Shown piece by piece: positions 16,681 to 26,575 of a stretch of DNA of 43,003 nucleotides (its first letter is position 1; each line of letters opens with the position of its first letter). Source of the DNA: Streptomyces griseoluteus (GTDB lineage: Bacteria; Actinomycetota; Actinomycetes; Streptomycetales; Streptomycetaceae); the NCBI GenBank assembly GCA_000717735.1, contig JOBE01000055.1, positions 1 to 43,003 on the forward strand. Direction: 5' to 3'. The notes below the pieces were generated by a model that saw nothing but the letters and a program-made list of their open reading frames with translations, searched no databases and was not told where the DNA came from. A program made the translations under genes and the position numbers.

Positions 16681-17334
16681 GTGAGCGACAACCCACAGCC
16701 CGGAGGAGAGTCCGCCGCGGCGGTCTTCGACGAGGTCGGCGCGCGCTACGAGGAGGTGTTCGCGGACATCCCCGGCCAGCTCGCCGCCCTCGACTGGCTC
16801 AAGGGGCGCCTCGCCCCCGGTGCGCGCGTCCTGGACGTGGGCAGCGGTACGGGACGCCCGACGGCCGAGGTGCTGACGCGGGCCGGCTTCGGGGTCACGG
16901 GGATCGACGTGTCGGGCGAGATGGTCCGGCTGGCCGGGGAGCGGGTGCCCGGCGCCGCCTTCGAACAGGCCGACGTACGGACCTACCGGCCCCCCGCCGG
17001 CGGGTACGACGCGGTGTGCGCCTTCTTCCCGCTGCTCGTGATGGACCAGCCCGACGTCGCCGGCTCGCTGGCGCGGATGGCCTCGTGGGTCGCACCCGGC
17101 GGTTCGTTCGTCATGGCCACCGTGCCGGGCGACATCCGGCTCCTCGGCATCGTGTGGATGGGGCACGAGGTCAGGGTGAGCAGCCTGGCGACCGAGGCCC
17201 AGCTGCACGTCCTCGAAGACGCGGGACTGGAAGTGGTCCACCACTCCACCGCCCTGTACCGGCCGCACGGGCCGGGAGCCGAACCCGAGCAGCACCTGTA
17301 CGTGCACGCCCACCGCCCGGCCGCGGCTGCCTAG
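16681..17334 (+). CDS. Class I SAM-dependent methyltransferase
   Basis: The 217-residue protein has motif I VLDVGSGTGRPTAEVL near residue 45, an acidic post-I residue in GVTGIDVSGEM, and motif IV-like YDAVCAFFPLLVM with ARMASWVAPGGSF following, the Methyltransf_25/11 pattern. The GTG at 16681 is preceded by GAGGAGGG at a good distance. It ends by sharing CTAG with the convergent TetR gene (stop codons overlap at 17331-17334), so each gene terminates inside the other. The methyl acceptor is unknown, and small molecules are typical for this subgroup. Confidence 0.88.
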   Translation: MSDNPQPGGESAAAVFDEVGARYEEVFADIPGQLAALDWLKGRLAPGARVLDVGSGTGRPTAEVLTRAGFGVTGIDVSGEMVRLAGERVPGAAFEQADVRTYRPPAGGYDAVCAFFPLLVMDQPDVAGSLARMASWVAPGGSFVMATVPGDIRLLGIVWMGHEVRVSSLATEAQLHVLEDAGLEVVHHSTALYRPHGPGAEPEQHLYVHAHRPAAAA

Positions 17335-18044
17335 GAACCCTCGCCCGTCCTCGTACGGAGCGCCTCCGCCGCGCTGAGCATCAGTTCGAGGGCGAAGGGA
17401 TAGCCGCTGTCACGCATGTCTGCGGCGAGCAGGGGGAAGGTGGCGGCGATGTGCGGATGGGTGTCGGCGGGCAGCTTGCCGTACACCGCGTACCAGACCG
17501 CCGCCTCCTTCTCCCGGGCGGCGGGCGGCAGGGAGAGCGCGGCGGCGTCCTGGGCGGCGAAGGCGAGGGCCTGGTCGACGAAGGCGTGGTAGATCCGCAC
17601 GGCGAGCGCGTCGGGGAAGCCGGCGGTACGGAGGATGCCGAGGATCCGTTCGACGGCCCGGGTCTCGTGGAGGCGCCCGGTGGTGCGGTACGCCCCGAGG
17701 ACCGCGGCCTGCGGATGGGAGAGGTAGCAGGCGTGGATCCGCAGCCCCATCGAGCGGAGGTCGGTGCGCCAGTCGCCCGTCGCCGTCCAGCCGTCCTGCG
17801 CCTTGCCGATCAGCTCGTCCGCGATCGCGAGGAGGAGGGCGTCGGTGTTGCGGAAGTAGCGGTAGAGCGCGCTCGGGTCCGCGCCGAGCGCGGCGCCGAG
17901 CCTCCGTACGGACAGGGCGTCGGCGCCGTGCTGGGCGACCAGACGGAGCGCCGTGTCGACGATCAGCTGCTCCGAGAGCACGGCGCCCTGCTTGGTGGGG
18001 CGGCGGCGCTGTCGGCTGCCTTCGGGTACCACGCGCTCGGACAT
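17331..18044 (-). CDS. TetR-family transcriptional regulator
   Basis: The 237-residue protein has the N-terminal HTH region EQLIVDTALRLVAQHGADAL followed by SVRRLGAALGADPSALYRYF, diagnostic of TetR DNA-binding domains. An all-helical ligand domain follows, with the look of TetR_C-type effector pockets (AVWYAVYGKLPAD). It is divergent from the amidohydrolase gene, and a 19-bp operator-like palindrome lies 12 bases upstream of its start. Inference: it represses itself and the amidohydrolase, responding to the amidohydrolase substrate. Confidence 0.92.
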   Translation of the reverse strand: MSERVVPEGSRQRRRPTKQGAVLSEQLIVDTALRLVAQHGADALSVRRLGAALGADPSALYRYFRNTDALLLAIADELIGKAQDGWTATGDWRTDLRSMGLRIHACYLSHPQAAVLGAYRTTGRLHETRAVERILGILRTAGFPDALAVRIYHAFVDQALAFAAQDAAALSLPPAAREKEAAVWYAVYGKLPADTHPHIAATFPLLAADMRDSGYPFALELMLSAAEALRTRTGEGS

Positions 18045-18056
18045 GGCCGGGACCTT

Positions 18057-18075
18057 ACGTCAACACCATTGACGT
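18057..18075. promoter_or_regulatory. Candidate TetR operator
   Basis: The perfect inverted repeat ACGTCAA-CACCA-TTGACGT (7-bp arms, 5-bp spacer) lies in the 96-base gap between the divergent TetR and amidohydrolase genes. The right arm contains TTGACG, which could serve as a -35 element for the amidohydrolase, so binding would block both directions. Confidence 0.75.
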
Positions 18076-18140
18076 GTAAACGGCCTTGCCGCTTCCATAG
18101 CGCCCAACCACCCCGCCGCCTCACGTTCTGGAGCATGCGC

Positions 18141-19775
18141 ATGGCCAAGGCCGATCTGGTCTTCACCCGCGGTCCCGTCTTCACGGTGGACCCGGCACGT
18201 ACCCGGGCGAGCTCGCTCGCCGTCGTCGGCGACCGGATCGCCGCCGTCGGCCACGACGAGGTCCGCGAGCTCATCGGCCCGGACACCGAGGTCGTCGACC
18301 TGACGGGGAAGCTGCTGGTCCCCGGTTTCCAGGACGCCCACGTCCACGCGGTCTTCGCCGGGACGGAGCTGGCCCAGTGCGACCTGTCGGGGACCGTCAG
18401 CGTCGACGAGTACCTCCGTCTGGTCCGCGCCTACGCGGACGCGAACCCGGACCGTGAGTGGATCTCCGGCGGCGGCTGGTCGATGGAGAGCTTCGAGGGC
18501 GGTCTGCCGACCCGGCAGCTGCTCGACTCGATCGTGCCGGACCGGCCGGTCCTGCTGGTGAACCGTGACCACCACGGCGCCTGGGCCAACACGCGGGCGC
18601 TCGAACTCGCGGGGATCACCGCCGACACCCCCGATCCCGCCGACGGCCGCATCGAGCGGGAGACGGACGGCACCCCCAGCGGCATGCTCCAGGAGGGCGC
18701 CTCCGCCCTCGTCGGCCACCTGGTGCCGCCGAGTTCGGACGCGGACCGCCTCGCCGGGCTCCACCGCGCCCAGTCGCTGCTGCACTCCCTCGGCGTCACC
18801 GGCTGGCAGGACGCGATGCTCGGCGAGTTCCACGGGCAGCCCGATCCCTCCGACGCCTATCTGACGGCCGCGGTCGACGGCACGCTCACCGCCCGGGTGA
18901 CCGGGGCCCTCTGGTGGGACCGGGAGCGCGGCTCCGAGCAGATCCCGGAGCTGGTCGCGCGGCGCGCGAAGCTGAACGCCGGCCGGTTCCGCGCGACCTC
19001 CGTGAAGATCATGCAGGACGGCGTCGCGGAGAACTTCACCGCCGCGATGACCACCCCGTACCTGGACGGCTGCGGCTGCGCCACCGCCAACTCCGGTCTG
19101 AGCTTCGTCGACCCCCGGGCGCTGCGCGGGTACGTGACCGAGCTCGACGCCCTGGACTTCCAGGTCCACTTCCACGCCCTGGGCGACCGGGCCGTGCGGG
19201 AGGCGCTCGACGCGATCGAGGCCGCGGTCGGCGTCAACGGCCGTCGCGGCAACCGCCACCACCTCGCCCACCTCCAGGTCGTGCACCCGGAGGATCTGGC
19301 CCGCTTCGCCGCCCTCGGCGCCATCGCCAACATCCAGCCCCTGTGGGCGGCCCACGAGCCGCAGATGGACGAGCTGACGATCCCGTTCCTCGGTACGGAG
19401 CGCTCCGCCTGGCAGTACCCCTTCGGCGATCTGGTCCGCGCCGGGGCCACGCTCGCGGCCGGCAGCGACTGGCCCGTCAGCAGCCCCGACCCGATCGCGG
19501 GCATCCACGTGGCCGTGAACCGCCGGGACCCGGATTCCGCCGGCGCGCCGGTCTTCTATCCCGAGCAGCGGCTCGACCTCCCGACCGCGCTGGCCGCCTA
19601 CACCGCCGGGACCGCCCATGTGAACGGTCACGACGACGCGGGCAGCCTGCGCCCCGGGAACCTCGCCGACCTCGTGGTCCTGGACCGCGACATCCTGACG
19701 GGTCCGCCGGAGGAGATCGGCCGGGCCCGGGTGGAGCGGACCTACGTCGGCGGCAAGCTCGTGCACGCGAGCTGA
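18141..19775 (+). CDS. YtcJ-like amidohydrolase (Amidohydro_3 family)
   Basis: The 544-residue metal-dependent hydrolase shows DAHVHAVF (HxH) near residue 65, VKIMQDGVAENFTAAM with the candidate bridging Lys near 290, HFHALGDRAV near 345, HHLAHLQVVHPED near 375 and the late Asp in AGSDWPVSSPDPI near 440. GKLLVPGFQDAH and GNLADLVVLDRDIL bracket the barrel, as in urease-superfamily amidohydrolases. ATG 18141 is preferred over ATG 18135 because GGAG sits seven bases ahead of it. No signal peptide is seen. The family cleaves N-acyl or amide bonds in small molecules; the substrate here is unknown. The divergent TetR gene is the likely regulator. Confidence 0.92.
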   Translation: MAKADLVFTRGPVFTVDPARTRASSLAVVGDRIAAVGHDEVRELIGPDTEVVDLTGKLLVPGFQDAHVHAVFAGTELAQCDLSGTVSVDEYLRLVRAYADANPDREWISGGGWSMESFEGGLPTRQLLDSIVPDRPVLLVNRDHHGAWANTRALELAGITADTPDPADGRIERETDGTPSGMLQEGASALVGHLVPPSSDADRLAGLHRAQSLLHSLGVTGWQDAMLGEFHGQPDPSDAYLTAAVDGTLTARVTGALWWDRERGSEQIPELVARRAKLNAGRFRATSVKIMQDGVAENFTAAMTTPYLDGCGCATANSGLSFVDPRALRGYVTELDALDFQVHFHALGDRAVREALDAIEAAVGVNGRRGNRHHLAHLQVVHPEDLARFAALGAIANIQPLWAAHEPQMDELTIPFLGTERSAWQYPFGDLVRAGATLAAGSDWPVSSPDPIAGIHVAVNRRDPDSAGAPVFYPEQRLDLPTALAAYTAGTAHVNGHDDAGSLRPGNLADLVVLDRDILTGPPEEIGRARVERTYVGGKLVHAS

Positions 19776-19828
19776 CGGCGCCGGGCCGAACGAGAGGCCC
19801 GAGCCCGGCCTGATCCAAACGAAAGACC

Positions 19829-20929
19829 CTAGTCGTGCTTCCGCACCGAGGACGCCCGTACGTCGAGGCGGGTCGGGACGAGGGTCCCGGACGGCTCGCG
19901 ACTGCCGTGCTCCAGGACCTTCACCAGGTGGTCGATGCCGGCCTCCGCGATGGCCTCGGGCCGCAGGGTCAGGGTGGTCACGGGCGGCTCGGTGTGCTCG
20001 GCCGTGGCATCCTCGCTCACACAGACGAGGAGCAGGTCGCCGGGTACGTCGTAGCCGTGACGGCGCGCCGCCTCCAGGACGAGGGGCGGGCTCGCCTCGG
20101 CGACGACGAGGAGCGCGTCGGGCCGGTCGGCGCCGGCCGCCGGACCACCGTCGGCCACCGTCTCCCCGTCGGCCTCCGGGCCTCCCGCCAGGGCGGTCTC
20201 GACGGCGCGGACCACCGGTCCGTTGCCGGGTTCCCCGACCCGTACGACCCGCTCCTGCAGGCCGTGCTCCGCGCACCACCCGCGGTGGGCGGCGAAGACC
20301 TCGGCATGGAAGCGGGTGGTGCTGTCGGGTACGACGAGGACGGGCCTCCGGGCGCCCTGGTCCCGGAAGTGGTCCAGGACGGAGCGCACGGCGGAGTCGA
20401 TGTCGACGTCCACCCAGTGCGCCCCCTGCCGCCCCTCCACGGAGCGGTCGCTGAACACCGGGATCCCCGCGGCGAGCACGTCGTCGACGATCCGGTCGTC
20501 GGCACCGGGGTCGGTGACGACCACGGCGTCGAGCGGCAGGTCGGCCCACTCGCTCTGCAGGGATCCGGAGGGCAGCAGGACCAGGGCGTAGCCGCGTCGC
20601 AGCGCGGTCGCCGCCGTGGCCCCGGTCAGCCGGGCGAAGTACGGAGATTCCAGGAAGACCGAGGGGGCGTCGGCCGCCTCCCCGACCACGTACCCGATCA
20701 ACTTGGCTCGGCCCGCGCGCAGTTGACGCGCGGTGACATTGGGGCGGTAGCCCATTCTGCGCGCGGTCTCGCGGGCCTTCTCCCGTACGGCGGGAGAGAG
20801 CCTTCCGGTGTCGTTGAGAGCCGCCGAGACGGTCGTCTTGGACAGGCCCGCCTCGCGGGCGACGTCGACGAGTCGGACGCGCGGGGTGGGTGCCGAGTGC
20901 TGCCCGCCGTGCCGTGATCCAGAGGTCAT
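19829..20929 (-). CDS. LacI-family transcriptional regulator
   Basis: The 366-residue protein begins its DNA-binding domain with VRLVDVAREAGLSKTTVSAA, then the hinge region MGYRPNVTARQLRAGRAKLI, followed by a periplasmic-binding-like effector domain (LVVPDSTTRFHAEVFAAHRG; LLLVCVSEDATAEH). ATG 20929 is chosen over TTG 20962 by start codon and homology, although its best Shine-Dalgarno match (GGAGG) is unusually far, about 17 bases upstream. It is divergent from the peptide-type ABC operon, and a palindrome of the LacI operator class lies between them. Inference: a repressor of that importer, induced by its transported compound or a product of it. Confidence 0.93.
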   Translation of the reverse strand: MTSGSRHGGQHSAPTPRVRLVDVAREAGLSKTTVSAALNDTGRLSPAVREKARETARRMGYRPNVTARQLRAGRAKLIGYVVGEAADAPSVFLESPYFARLTGATAATALRRGYALVLLPSGSLQSEWADLPLDAVVVTDPGADDRIVDDVLAAGIPVFSDRSVEGRQGAHWVDVDIDSAVRSVLDHFRDQGARRPVLVVPDSTTRFHAEVFAAHRGWCAEHGLQERVVRVGEPGNGPVVRAVETALAGGPEADGETVADGGPAAGADRPDALLVVAEASPPLVLEAARRHGYDVPGDLLLVCVSEDATAEHTEPPVTTLTLRPEAIAEAGIDHLVKVLEHGSREPSGTLVPTRLDVRASSVRKHD

Positions 20930-20980
20930 GAACCGATGTTGCCATCCTCCTGACCTTTGCAAAACCGTTCCCGCAGGACC

Positions 20981-21009
20981 TTGTGCGGGAACGTTCCCGC
21001 ATCAATACT
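20981..21009 (+). promoter_or_regulatory. LacI-type operator embedded in the ABC operon promoter
   Basis: A perfect 18-bp palindrome, TGCGGGAACGTTCCCGCA (20984-21001), with the central CG typical of LacI operators, lies between TTGTGC (20981-20986) and AATACT (21004-21009), which are 17 bp apart. The palindrome therefore overlaps the -35 and fills the spacer. A second half-site, CCGTTCCCGCA, lies about 20 bases upstream at 20965-20975, towards lacI. Confidence 0.82.
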
Positions 21010-21060
21010 CGCTCCATCCCCCCAGCGCCCGTCACTACACCCGTAAAGGGGTGGGTCTGC

Positions 21061-22698
21061 ATGCGCATGTCGAGAACCATCGCGCTCCTCACCTGTACCG
21101 CCGCCCTCGCCGCCGGCACGGCCGCCTGCTCCGGCGCCACGAAGCCCACGGCCGCCCCAGGCGGCGGGCCGGGCTACGAGGTCACCCCGACCTCTCCGCC
21201 CGCGAAGGGCACCCTGGACTCGTTCACCTGGTCCCTGTACGCCGAGCCGTACACGCTCGACTACGCCCTCGCGTACGACTACCCGCCGAACACCGTGCTC
21301 GCGAACGTCTGCGAGCAGCTCTTCCGGGTCACGCCCGACATGAAGATCGAGCCCGGACTGGCCGTCTCGTACAAGCAGCCCGATCCGCGCACGCTGATCT
21401 ACACCCTGCGCTCCGGCGTGAAGTTCCACGACGGCACGACCATGACCGCCGACGACGTCGTGGCCTCCCTCAAGCGCCACATGGACCCGGAGACCGGCTC
21501 GCCGTGGGGCTCGGTCTTCAAGAACGTCGACACGATCGAGAAGAGCGGACCGCTGGAGGTGACCATCCGCCTCGGCAAGGAGGACGTCCTCCTGCACGAG
21601 CTGATGGCCGCCTCCCCCGGCACCGTGGAGAGCGCCGCCTACCTGGCCAGGGCCGGCAAGGACTACGGCACCCCCAAGGGCGGCGTGAACTGCACCGGCC
21701 CCTTCGCCCTCGATTCCTGGGACCAGGGCGCGGGCATCACGCTCAAGAAGCACGGCGCCTACTGGGACAAGAAGCTCTCCCCCAAGTCCCGGTCCGTGAA
21801 GTTCACCTTCATCGAGGACCCGGCGGCCCGCACCAGCGCCTTCCTCTCGGGCACCGCCGACGGCGGCTACATGATCCCGCCGAACTCGTTCGACAAGCTG
21901 CGCTCCAGCGGCAAGGGCTCGCTCATCTTCGGCCCGAACACGTCCGCGTCGAACATCGCCGTGCTCGAGTTCCGCGGCCCGCTCGGCAATCTCAAGGTCC
22001 GCCAGGCCCTCTCCATGGCCCTCGACCGCAAGAACATCATCAAGGCCGCGGCCGGTGGGGTCGGCGTCCCCGCCAAGGCGCCCGCCGCACGCGGTGCCTG
22101 GGCGCTGGCCCCGGAGAAGACCGCCGCGCTCTTCGACACGCTGCCCGAGCCCGCCTACGACGTCGAGGCCGCGAAGAAGCTCGTCCGGGAGGCCGGGGTC
22201 TCCGGCCGCACCCTCACCCTGGCGACCAGCACGCTCTCGCCCGAGATCAGCGTCGTCGCCAACGCCGTCCAGGACGCCGGCCGCCGGATCGGCCTCGACG
22301 TCCGGCTGAAGTCCGTCGCCCCCGAGGCGTACAGCAACATCTTCGTCGACCCGGACGCGCGCGCCGGGCTCGACCTGGTCATCACCCAGGGCTACGACAA
22401 CACGCCCGATCCCCTGGAGTTCTACCAGTACCTGCGCACCGGGGACTTCGGCAACTACGGCAAGTGGTCGGACGCCGAGTTCGACGTCGCCTTCGACCGC
22501 GCCAACGCGGAGCCCGACCCGGCCAGGCGCGCCGACAGGACCGCGGAGCTTCAGAAGATCGCGATGCGCGAGCTGCCGATCCTCCCCGTCTACGAGGCGC
22601 CCTACTCGGTCTTCCTCGGCAAGCGCATCACCGGTGCCCCCACCGGCATCGCCCAGCTGTACTACCCGTGGGCCGCGACGATCGGGGCCGCGCAGTAA
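21061..22698 (+). CDS. Peptide/nickel-type ABC transporter substrate-binding lipoprotein
   Basis: The 545-residue SBP_bac_5 family protein has a basic start MRMSRT, a hydrophobic core and GTAACSG, a lipobox-like site with the Cys about residue 22. The mature part has LFRVTPDMKIEPGLAVSY and TYTLRSGVKFHDGTTMTADD-like family blocks (here YTLRSGVKFHDG), plus KVRQALSMALDRKNII near residue 320. ATG 21061 is used; ATG 21067 is possible. It is the first gene of a five-gene importer and overlaps the permease gene by one base (TAATG). It captures a peptide, opine, sugar or similar ligand outside the membrane. The ligand cannot be read from sequence. Confidence 0.92.
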   Translation: MRMSRTIALLTCTAALAAGTAACSGATKPTAAPGGGPGYEVTPTSPPAKGTLDSFTWSLYAEPYTLDYALAYDYPPNTVLANVCEQLFRVTPDMKIEPGLAVSYKQPDPRTLIYTLRSGVKFHDGTTMTADDVVASLKRHMDPETGSPWGSVFKNVDTIEKSGPLEVTIRLGKEDVLLHELMAASPGTVESAAYLARAGKDYGTPKGGVNCTGPFALDSWDQGAGITLKKHGAYWDKKLSPKSRSVKFTFIEDPAARTSAFLSGTADGGYMIPPNSFDKLRSSGKGSLIFGPNTSASNIAVLEFRGPLGNLKVRQALSMALDRKNIIKAAAGGVGVPAKAPAARGAWALAPEKTAALFDTLPEPAYDVEAAKKLVREAGVSGRTLTLATSTLSPEISVVANAVQDAGRRIGLDVRLKSVAPEAYSNIFVDPDARAGLDLVITQGYDNTPDPLEFYQYLRTGDFGNYGKWSDAEFDVAFDRANAEPDPARRADRTAELQKIAMRELPILPVYEAPYSVFLGKRITGAPTGIAQLYYPWAATIGAAQ

Positions 22699-23651
22699 TG
22701 ACCCGCTACCTCGCCGGCCGGCTCCTCGGGCTCGTGGCGGTGCTGTTCGTGACCTCGGTCGTGGTCTTCGGCGCCCTCCACCTGGCCCCCGGCGACCCGG
22801 TGACCTTCCTGCTCCACGGCCGCCCCGCGACGCCCGAGGCCGTGGCGGCCCTGCGCACCCAGCACCACCTGGACGACCCGCTGGCCGTCCAGTACGCGAA
22901 GTGGCTCGGCGGCGTCCTCCGGGGCGACTTCGGCTCCTCCGCCCAGTTCCACCAGGACGTGGCCGGCCTCATCGCCTCCCGGCTGCCCGGCACGGCCCTG
23001 CTCGTCGCCTACGCGGCCCTGCTCGTCGCCCTCATCGGCGTGGGGTCCGGGATCCTCGCCGCGCTCCGCCCCGGTCCGGTGGACCGTACGGTGCTCATCG
23101 GCACCGGTGTCGCCACGGCCACCCCCTCCTTCGTGACGGCCATCGCGCTCGTCTCGCTCTTCTCGGTGCAGCTCGGCTGGTTCCCCGGCCCCGGCGGCAC
23201 CCCGGCCGGCCTCTCCCAGCAGCTGTACCACCTGACCCTGCCGGCGTTCGCCCTCGCGCTGACCTTCGCGGGACTCCTCGCCCGGGTCACCCGCTCGGCG
23301 ATGCTCGACGAACTGGGCCGGGAGCACGTCGAGGTGGCACGCGCCCGCGGCGTCGCGGAGCGGACCGTGGTCCGCCGGCACGTGCTGCGCAACGCCCTGG
23401 GACCTGTCGTCACCGTCGGCGGCACCATGCTCGCCGGGCTCCTCATCAGCACGTCGATCGTCGAGACCGCCTTCGACGTGCCCGGTCTCGGCTCCCTGCT
23501 CGTGGCGTCCGTCACCGCCCAGGACTTCGCCGTCGTGCAGGCGATCACCCTGCTCAGCGTGGCCGCGTTCGTCCTCGTCAACCTCGCCGTCGACCTCCTC
23601 GCCCCTCTCATCGACCCCCGTCTCTCGCTCCACGGGGAAGGCTCCTCATGA
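22698..23651 (+). CDS. ABC transporter permease, DppB/OppB type
   Basis: The 317-residue integral membrane protein has an N-terminal helix (LLGLVAVLFVTSVVVFGAL) followed by HLAPGDPV, the DppB signature, and about five further helices. The cytoplasmic EAA loop reads AMLDELGREHVEVARARGVAE, and RRHVLRNALGPVVTV follows. It overlaps its upstream neighbour by one base and its downstream one by four, so the subunits are translationally coupled. It forms the membrane channel with the next gene product. Confidence 0.94.
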   Translation: MTRYLAGRLLGLVAVLFVTSVVVFGALHLAPGDPVTFLLHGRPATPEAVAALRTQHHLDDPLAVQYAKWLGGVLRGDFGSSAQFHQDVAGLIASRLPGTALLVAYAALLVALIGVGSGILAALRPGPVDRTVLIGTGVATATPSFVTAIALVSLFSVQLGWFPGPGGTPAGLSQQLYHLTLPAFALALTFAGLLARVTRSAMLDELGREHVEVARARGVAERTVVRRHVLRNALGPVVTVGGTMLAGLLISTSIVETAFDVPGLGSLLVASVTAQDFAVVQAITLLSVAAFVLVNLAVDLLAPLIDPRLSLHGEGSS

Positions 23652-24517
23652 CCACCACCACGTCCCCGGCCCCGTACCGCAGGCCCGGCCTGCGCCGGCT
23701 GCGGGTCCTCGGCCAGGGCCCGATGTTCACCGTCTCGGTCGCGGTGCTCGTCGCCCTCGTCCTGGTCGCCCTCCTCGCCCCCGTACTCGCCCCGTACGAC
23801 CCGGAGGCCCTCGACCTCGCGTCGAGCCTCGTCGGGACCGGCGCCGACCATCTCCTCGGCACCGACCAGTCCGGGCGGGACGTCCTGTCCCGACTGCTCC
23901 ACGGCGCCCGCACCGGACTTCTCGGACCGCTGCTCGTCGTCACCGTCTCCACCCTCCTCGGCACCCTGATCGGCGTCGTGGCGGCCTGGCGGGGCGGCTG
24001 GGCGGACACGGTCCTGTCCCGCTCGATGGACATGGTCTTCGCGATCCCCGGTCTGCTCCTGGCCATCCTGCTCGTGACCGTCGTCGGCTCGGGAATGACC
24101 GCGCCGGTGATCGCCATGGCGGTGGCGTACACCCCGTACGTCGGCCGACTGGTCCGCGGCATCGCCCGCCAGGAGAAGGCCCGCCCGTACATCGAGGCGT
24201 ACCGCGTGCAGGGCTGGTCCGGCTGGACCGTCTCCGTGCGGCACCTCCTGCCGAACATCGCCCCGACGGTCCTCGCCCAGTCCGCGATGAACTTCGGGTA
24301 CGCGCTGATGGACCTGGCCGCTCTCTCCTACCTCGGCTTCGGTGTGCAGCCGCCGACGGCCGACTGGGGCGCCATGATCAACGAGGGTCAGTCGGCCGTC
24401 CAGCAGGGGGCGATGCTGCCCGCCCTCGCGCCGTCCGCGTGCATCGTGCTCGCCGTGGTGGCGTTCGGCATCGTCGGCGAGGGGCTCGCCGACCGGATCG
24501 CGAAGCGTGAGCGGTGA
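23648..24517 (+). CDS. ABC transporter permease, DppC/OppC type
   Basis: The 289-residue permease has an N-terminal helix ending in LLAPVLAPYDPEALD, then HLLGTDQSGRDVLSRLLHGAR, a hallmark of DppC proteins. The EAA loop is ARPYIEAYRVQGWSGW with RHLLPNIAPTVL after it, and the C-terminus contains LSYLGFGVQPPTADWG. The ATG overlaps the upstream stop (ATGA), and the downstream GTG overlaps its own stop. It is the second half of the transmembrane channel. Confidence 0.94.
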   Translation: MTTTTSPAPYRRPGLRRLRVLGQGPMFTVSVAVLVALVLVALLAPVLAPYDPEALDLASSLVGTGADHLLGTDQSGRDVLSRLLHGARTGLLGPLLVVTVSTLLGTLIGVVAAWRGGWADTVLSRSMDMVFAIPGLLLAILLVTVVGSGMTAPVIAMAVAYTPYVGRLVRGIARQEKARPYIEAYRVQGWSGWTVSVRHLLPNIAPTVLAQSAMNFGYALMDLAALSYLGFGVQPPTADWGAMINEGQSAVQQGAMLPALAPSACIVLAVVAFGIVGEGLADRIAKRER

Positions 24518-25505
24518 ACGGCATGAAGGAACAGAGGGACACCACTCCCGTACTGGACATCGACGGGCTCGACGTCCGGCTCCCCGAGGACCGTGCGGGC
24601 CGGCCGATCCTCGACGGGATCGGCCTGCGGGTACGGGCCGGGGAGAGCGTCGGCCTGGTCGGCGAGTCCGGGTCCGGGAAGTCCGTGGCCTGCCGCAGCG
24701 TCCTCGGGCTGCTGCCGGCGGGTGCGCGCACCAGCGGCCGAGTCCGGGTCGGGGGACGGGACGTGCTCGCCATGAACCGTACGGAACTGGCCGCGCTGCG
24801 GGCCCGGCAGGTCGCGATGGTCTACCAGGACCCCCGGGCCTCCGTGAACCCGCTGCGCCGCGTCGGGGACTTCCTCACCGAGGGGCTGCGCGCGTCCGGG
24901 ACCCCGGCCGCGACGGCGACCGCGCGGGCCCTGGAACTCCTCGACGCGGTCGGCATCCGCGACCCGCGAGGCGCTTTGCGCCGCCGTCCGCACGAGTTCT
25001 CCGGCGGCATGCTCCAACGCGTCGTCATCGCCGCCGCGCTGGCGGCCGAACCCGCGCTGATCGTCGCCGACGAGCCGACCACCGCCCTGGACGTCACGAC
25101 CCAGGCGGAGATCGTCGCGCTCCTCGGCCGGCTGCGCGCGGAGCGCGGCACGGGACTGCTCTTCGTCACCCACGACCTCGAACTCGCCGCCTCGGTCTGC
25201 GACCGGGTGTACGTGATGTACGCGGGCCGGATCGTGGAGACACGCGGCACCGACGAGCTGTTCGACCGGCCGCGCCACCCGTACACGGCGGGTTTGCTCG
25301 CCTGTACGCCGAGCATCGCGGCGGGCGCGCCCGCGCCCCGGCCCATCCCCGGGCGTCCCGTCTCCCTGGCCGAGTCGCCGCCGGGGTGCGCCTTCGCCGC
25401 GCGCTGCGCCCACGCGGTGCCGCGCTGCTCGGAGGAGAAGCCCGTTCTGACCCGGCACGGCGACGGACTCGCCGCCTGCCACCGCGCCGCCGAAGGGATC
25501 ACGCT

Positions 25506-25509
<4 letters not shown>
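24514..25509 (+). CDS. ABC transporter ATP-binding protein, DppD/OppD type
   Basis: The 331-residue ATPase has Walker A GESGSGKS, Q-loop MVYQDPRASVNPL, signature FSGGMLQRVVIA, Walker B ALIVADEPTTALD and the H-loop FVTHDLE. The C-terminal oligopeptide/dipeptide extension contains PGCAFAARCAHAVPRCSEEK and a later AACH. These four Cys match the Fe-S-type cluster region known in DppD/DppF proteins. GTG 24514 overlaps the previous stop; ATG 24523 is an alternative start. It pairs with the following ATPase to power the importer. Confidence 0.94.
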
Positions 25510-26327
<818 letters not shown>

Positions 26328-26333
26328 CCGACA

Positions 26334-26575
26334 TCAGATGTCGCACCGTACGAGCGCGTGCAGGTGCTCGTCGTGCCAGCCGTCCGCGTGCAACAGCGCG
26401 CTGCACATCGTGCCTTCGAGGGAGAACCCGGCCTTCTCCGCCACCCGGCAGGACGCCGGGTTGGCCACCGAGTGGCACAACCGCAGGCGGTGCAGGCCGA
26501 GGTCGTGCAGCGCCCACTCGCTGACGCGTCTCGTGGCCTCGACCACCACACCGGCACCGTCTCCGAGGCGTTCCG
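26334..26575 (-). pseudogene. GNAT acetyltransferase remnant, C-terminal part
   Basis: In the minus frame ending at 26334 the reading is VEATRRVSEWALHDLGLHRL followed by LCHSVANPASCRVAEKAGF, LEGTMCSALLHADGWHDEHL and a stop. This is a clear RimJ/RimL-type GNAT C-terminus, with NPASxRVxEKxGF as the acetyl-CoA-side signature. Upstream of about 26575 the similarity stops, and the frame enters DNA that encodes another gene fragment on the opposite strand. The N-terminal half, including the acetyl-CoA P-loop, is missing, so it is probably inactive. Confidence 0.7.

Noticed and set aside
18060..21149. Minus-strand frame of about 1,000 codons spanning the amidohydrolase, LacI and SBP genes
   Set aside because: It runs across three well-supported genes on both strands and shows no family signature.
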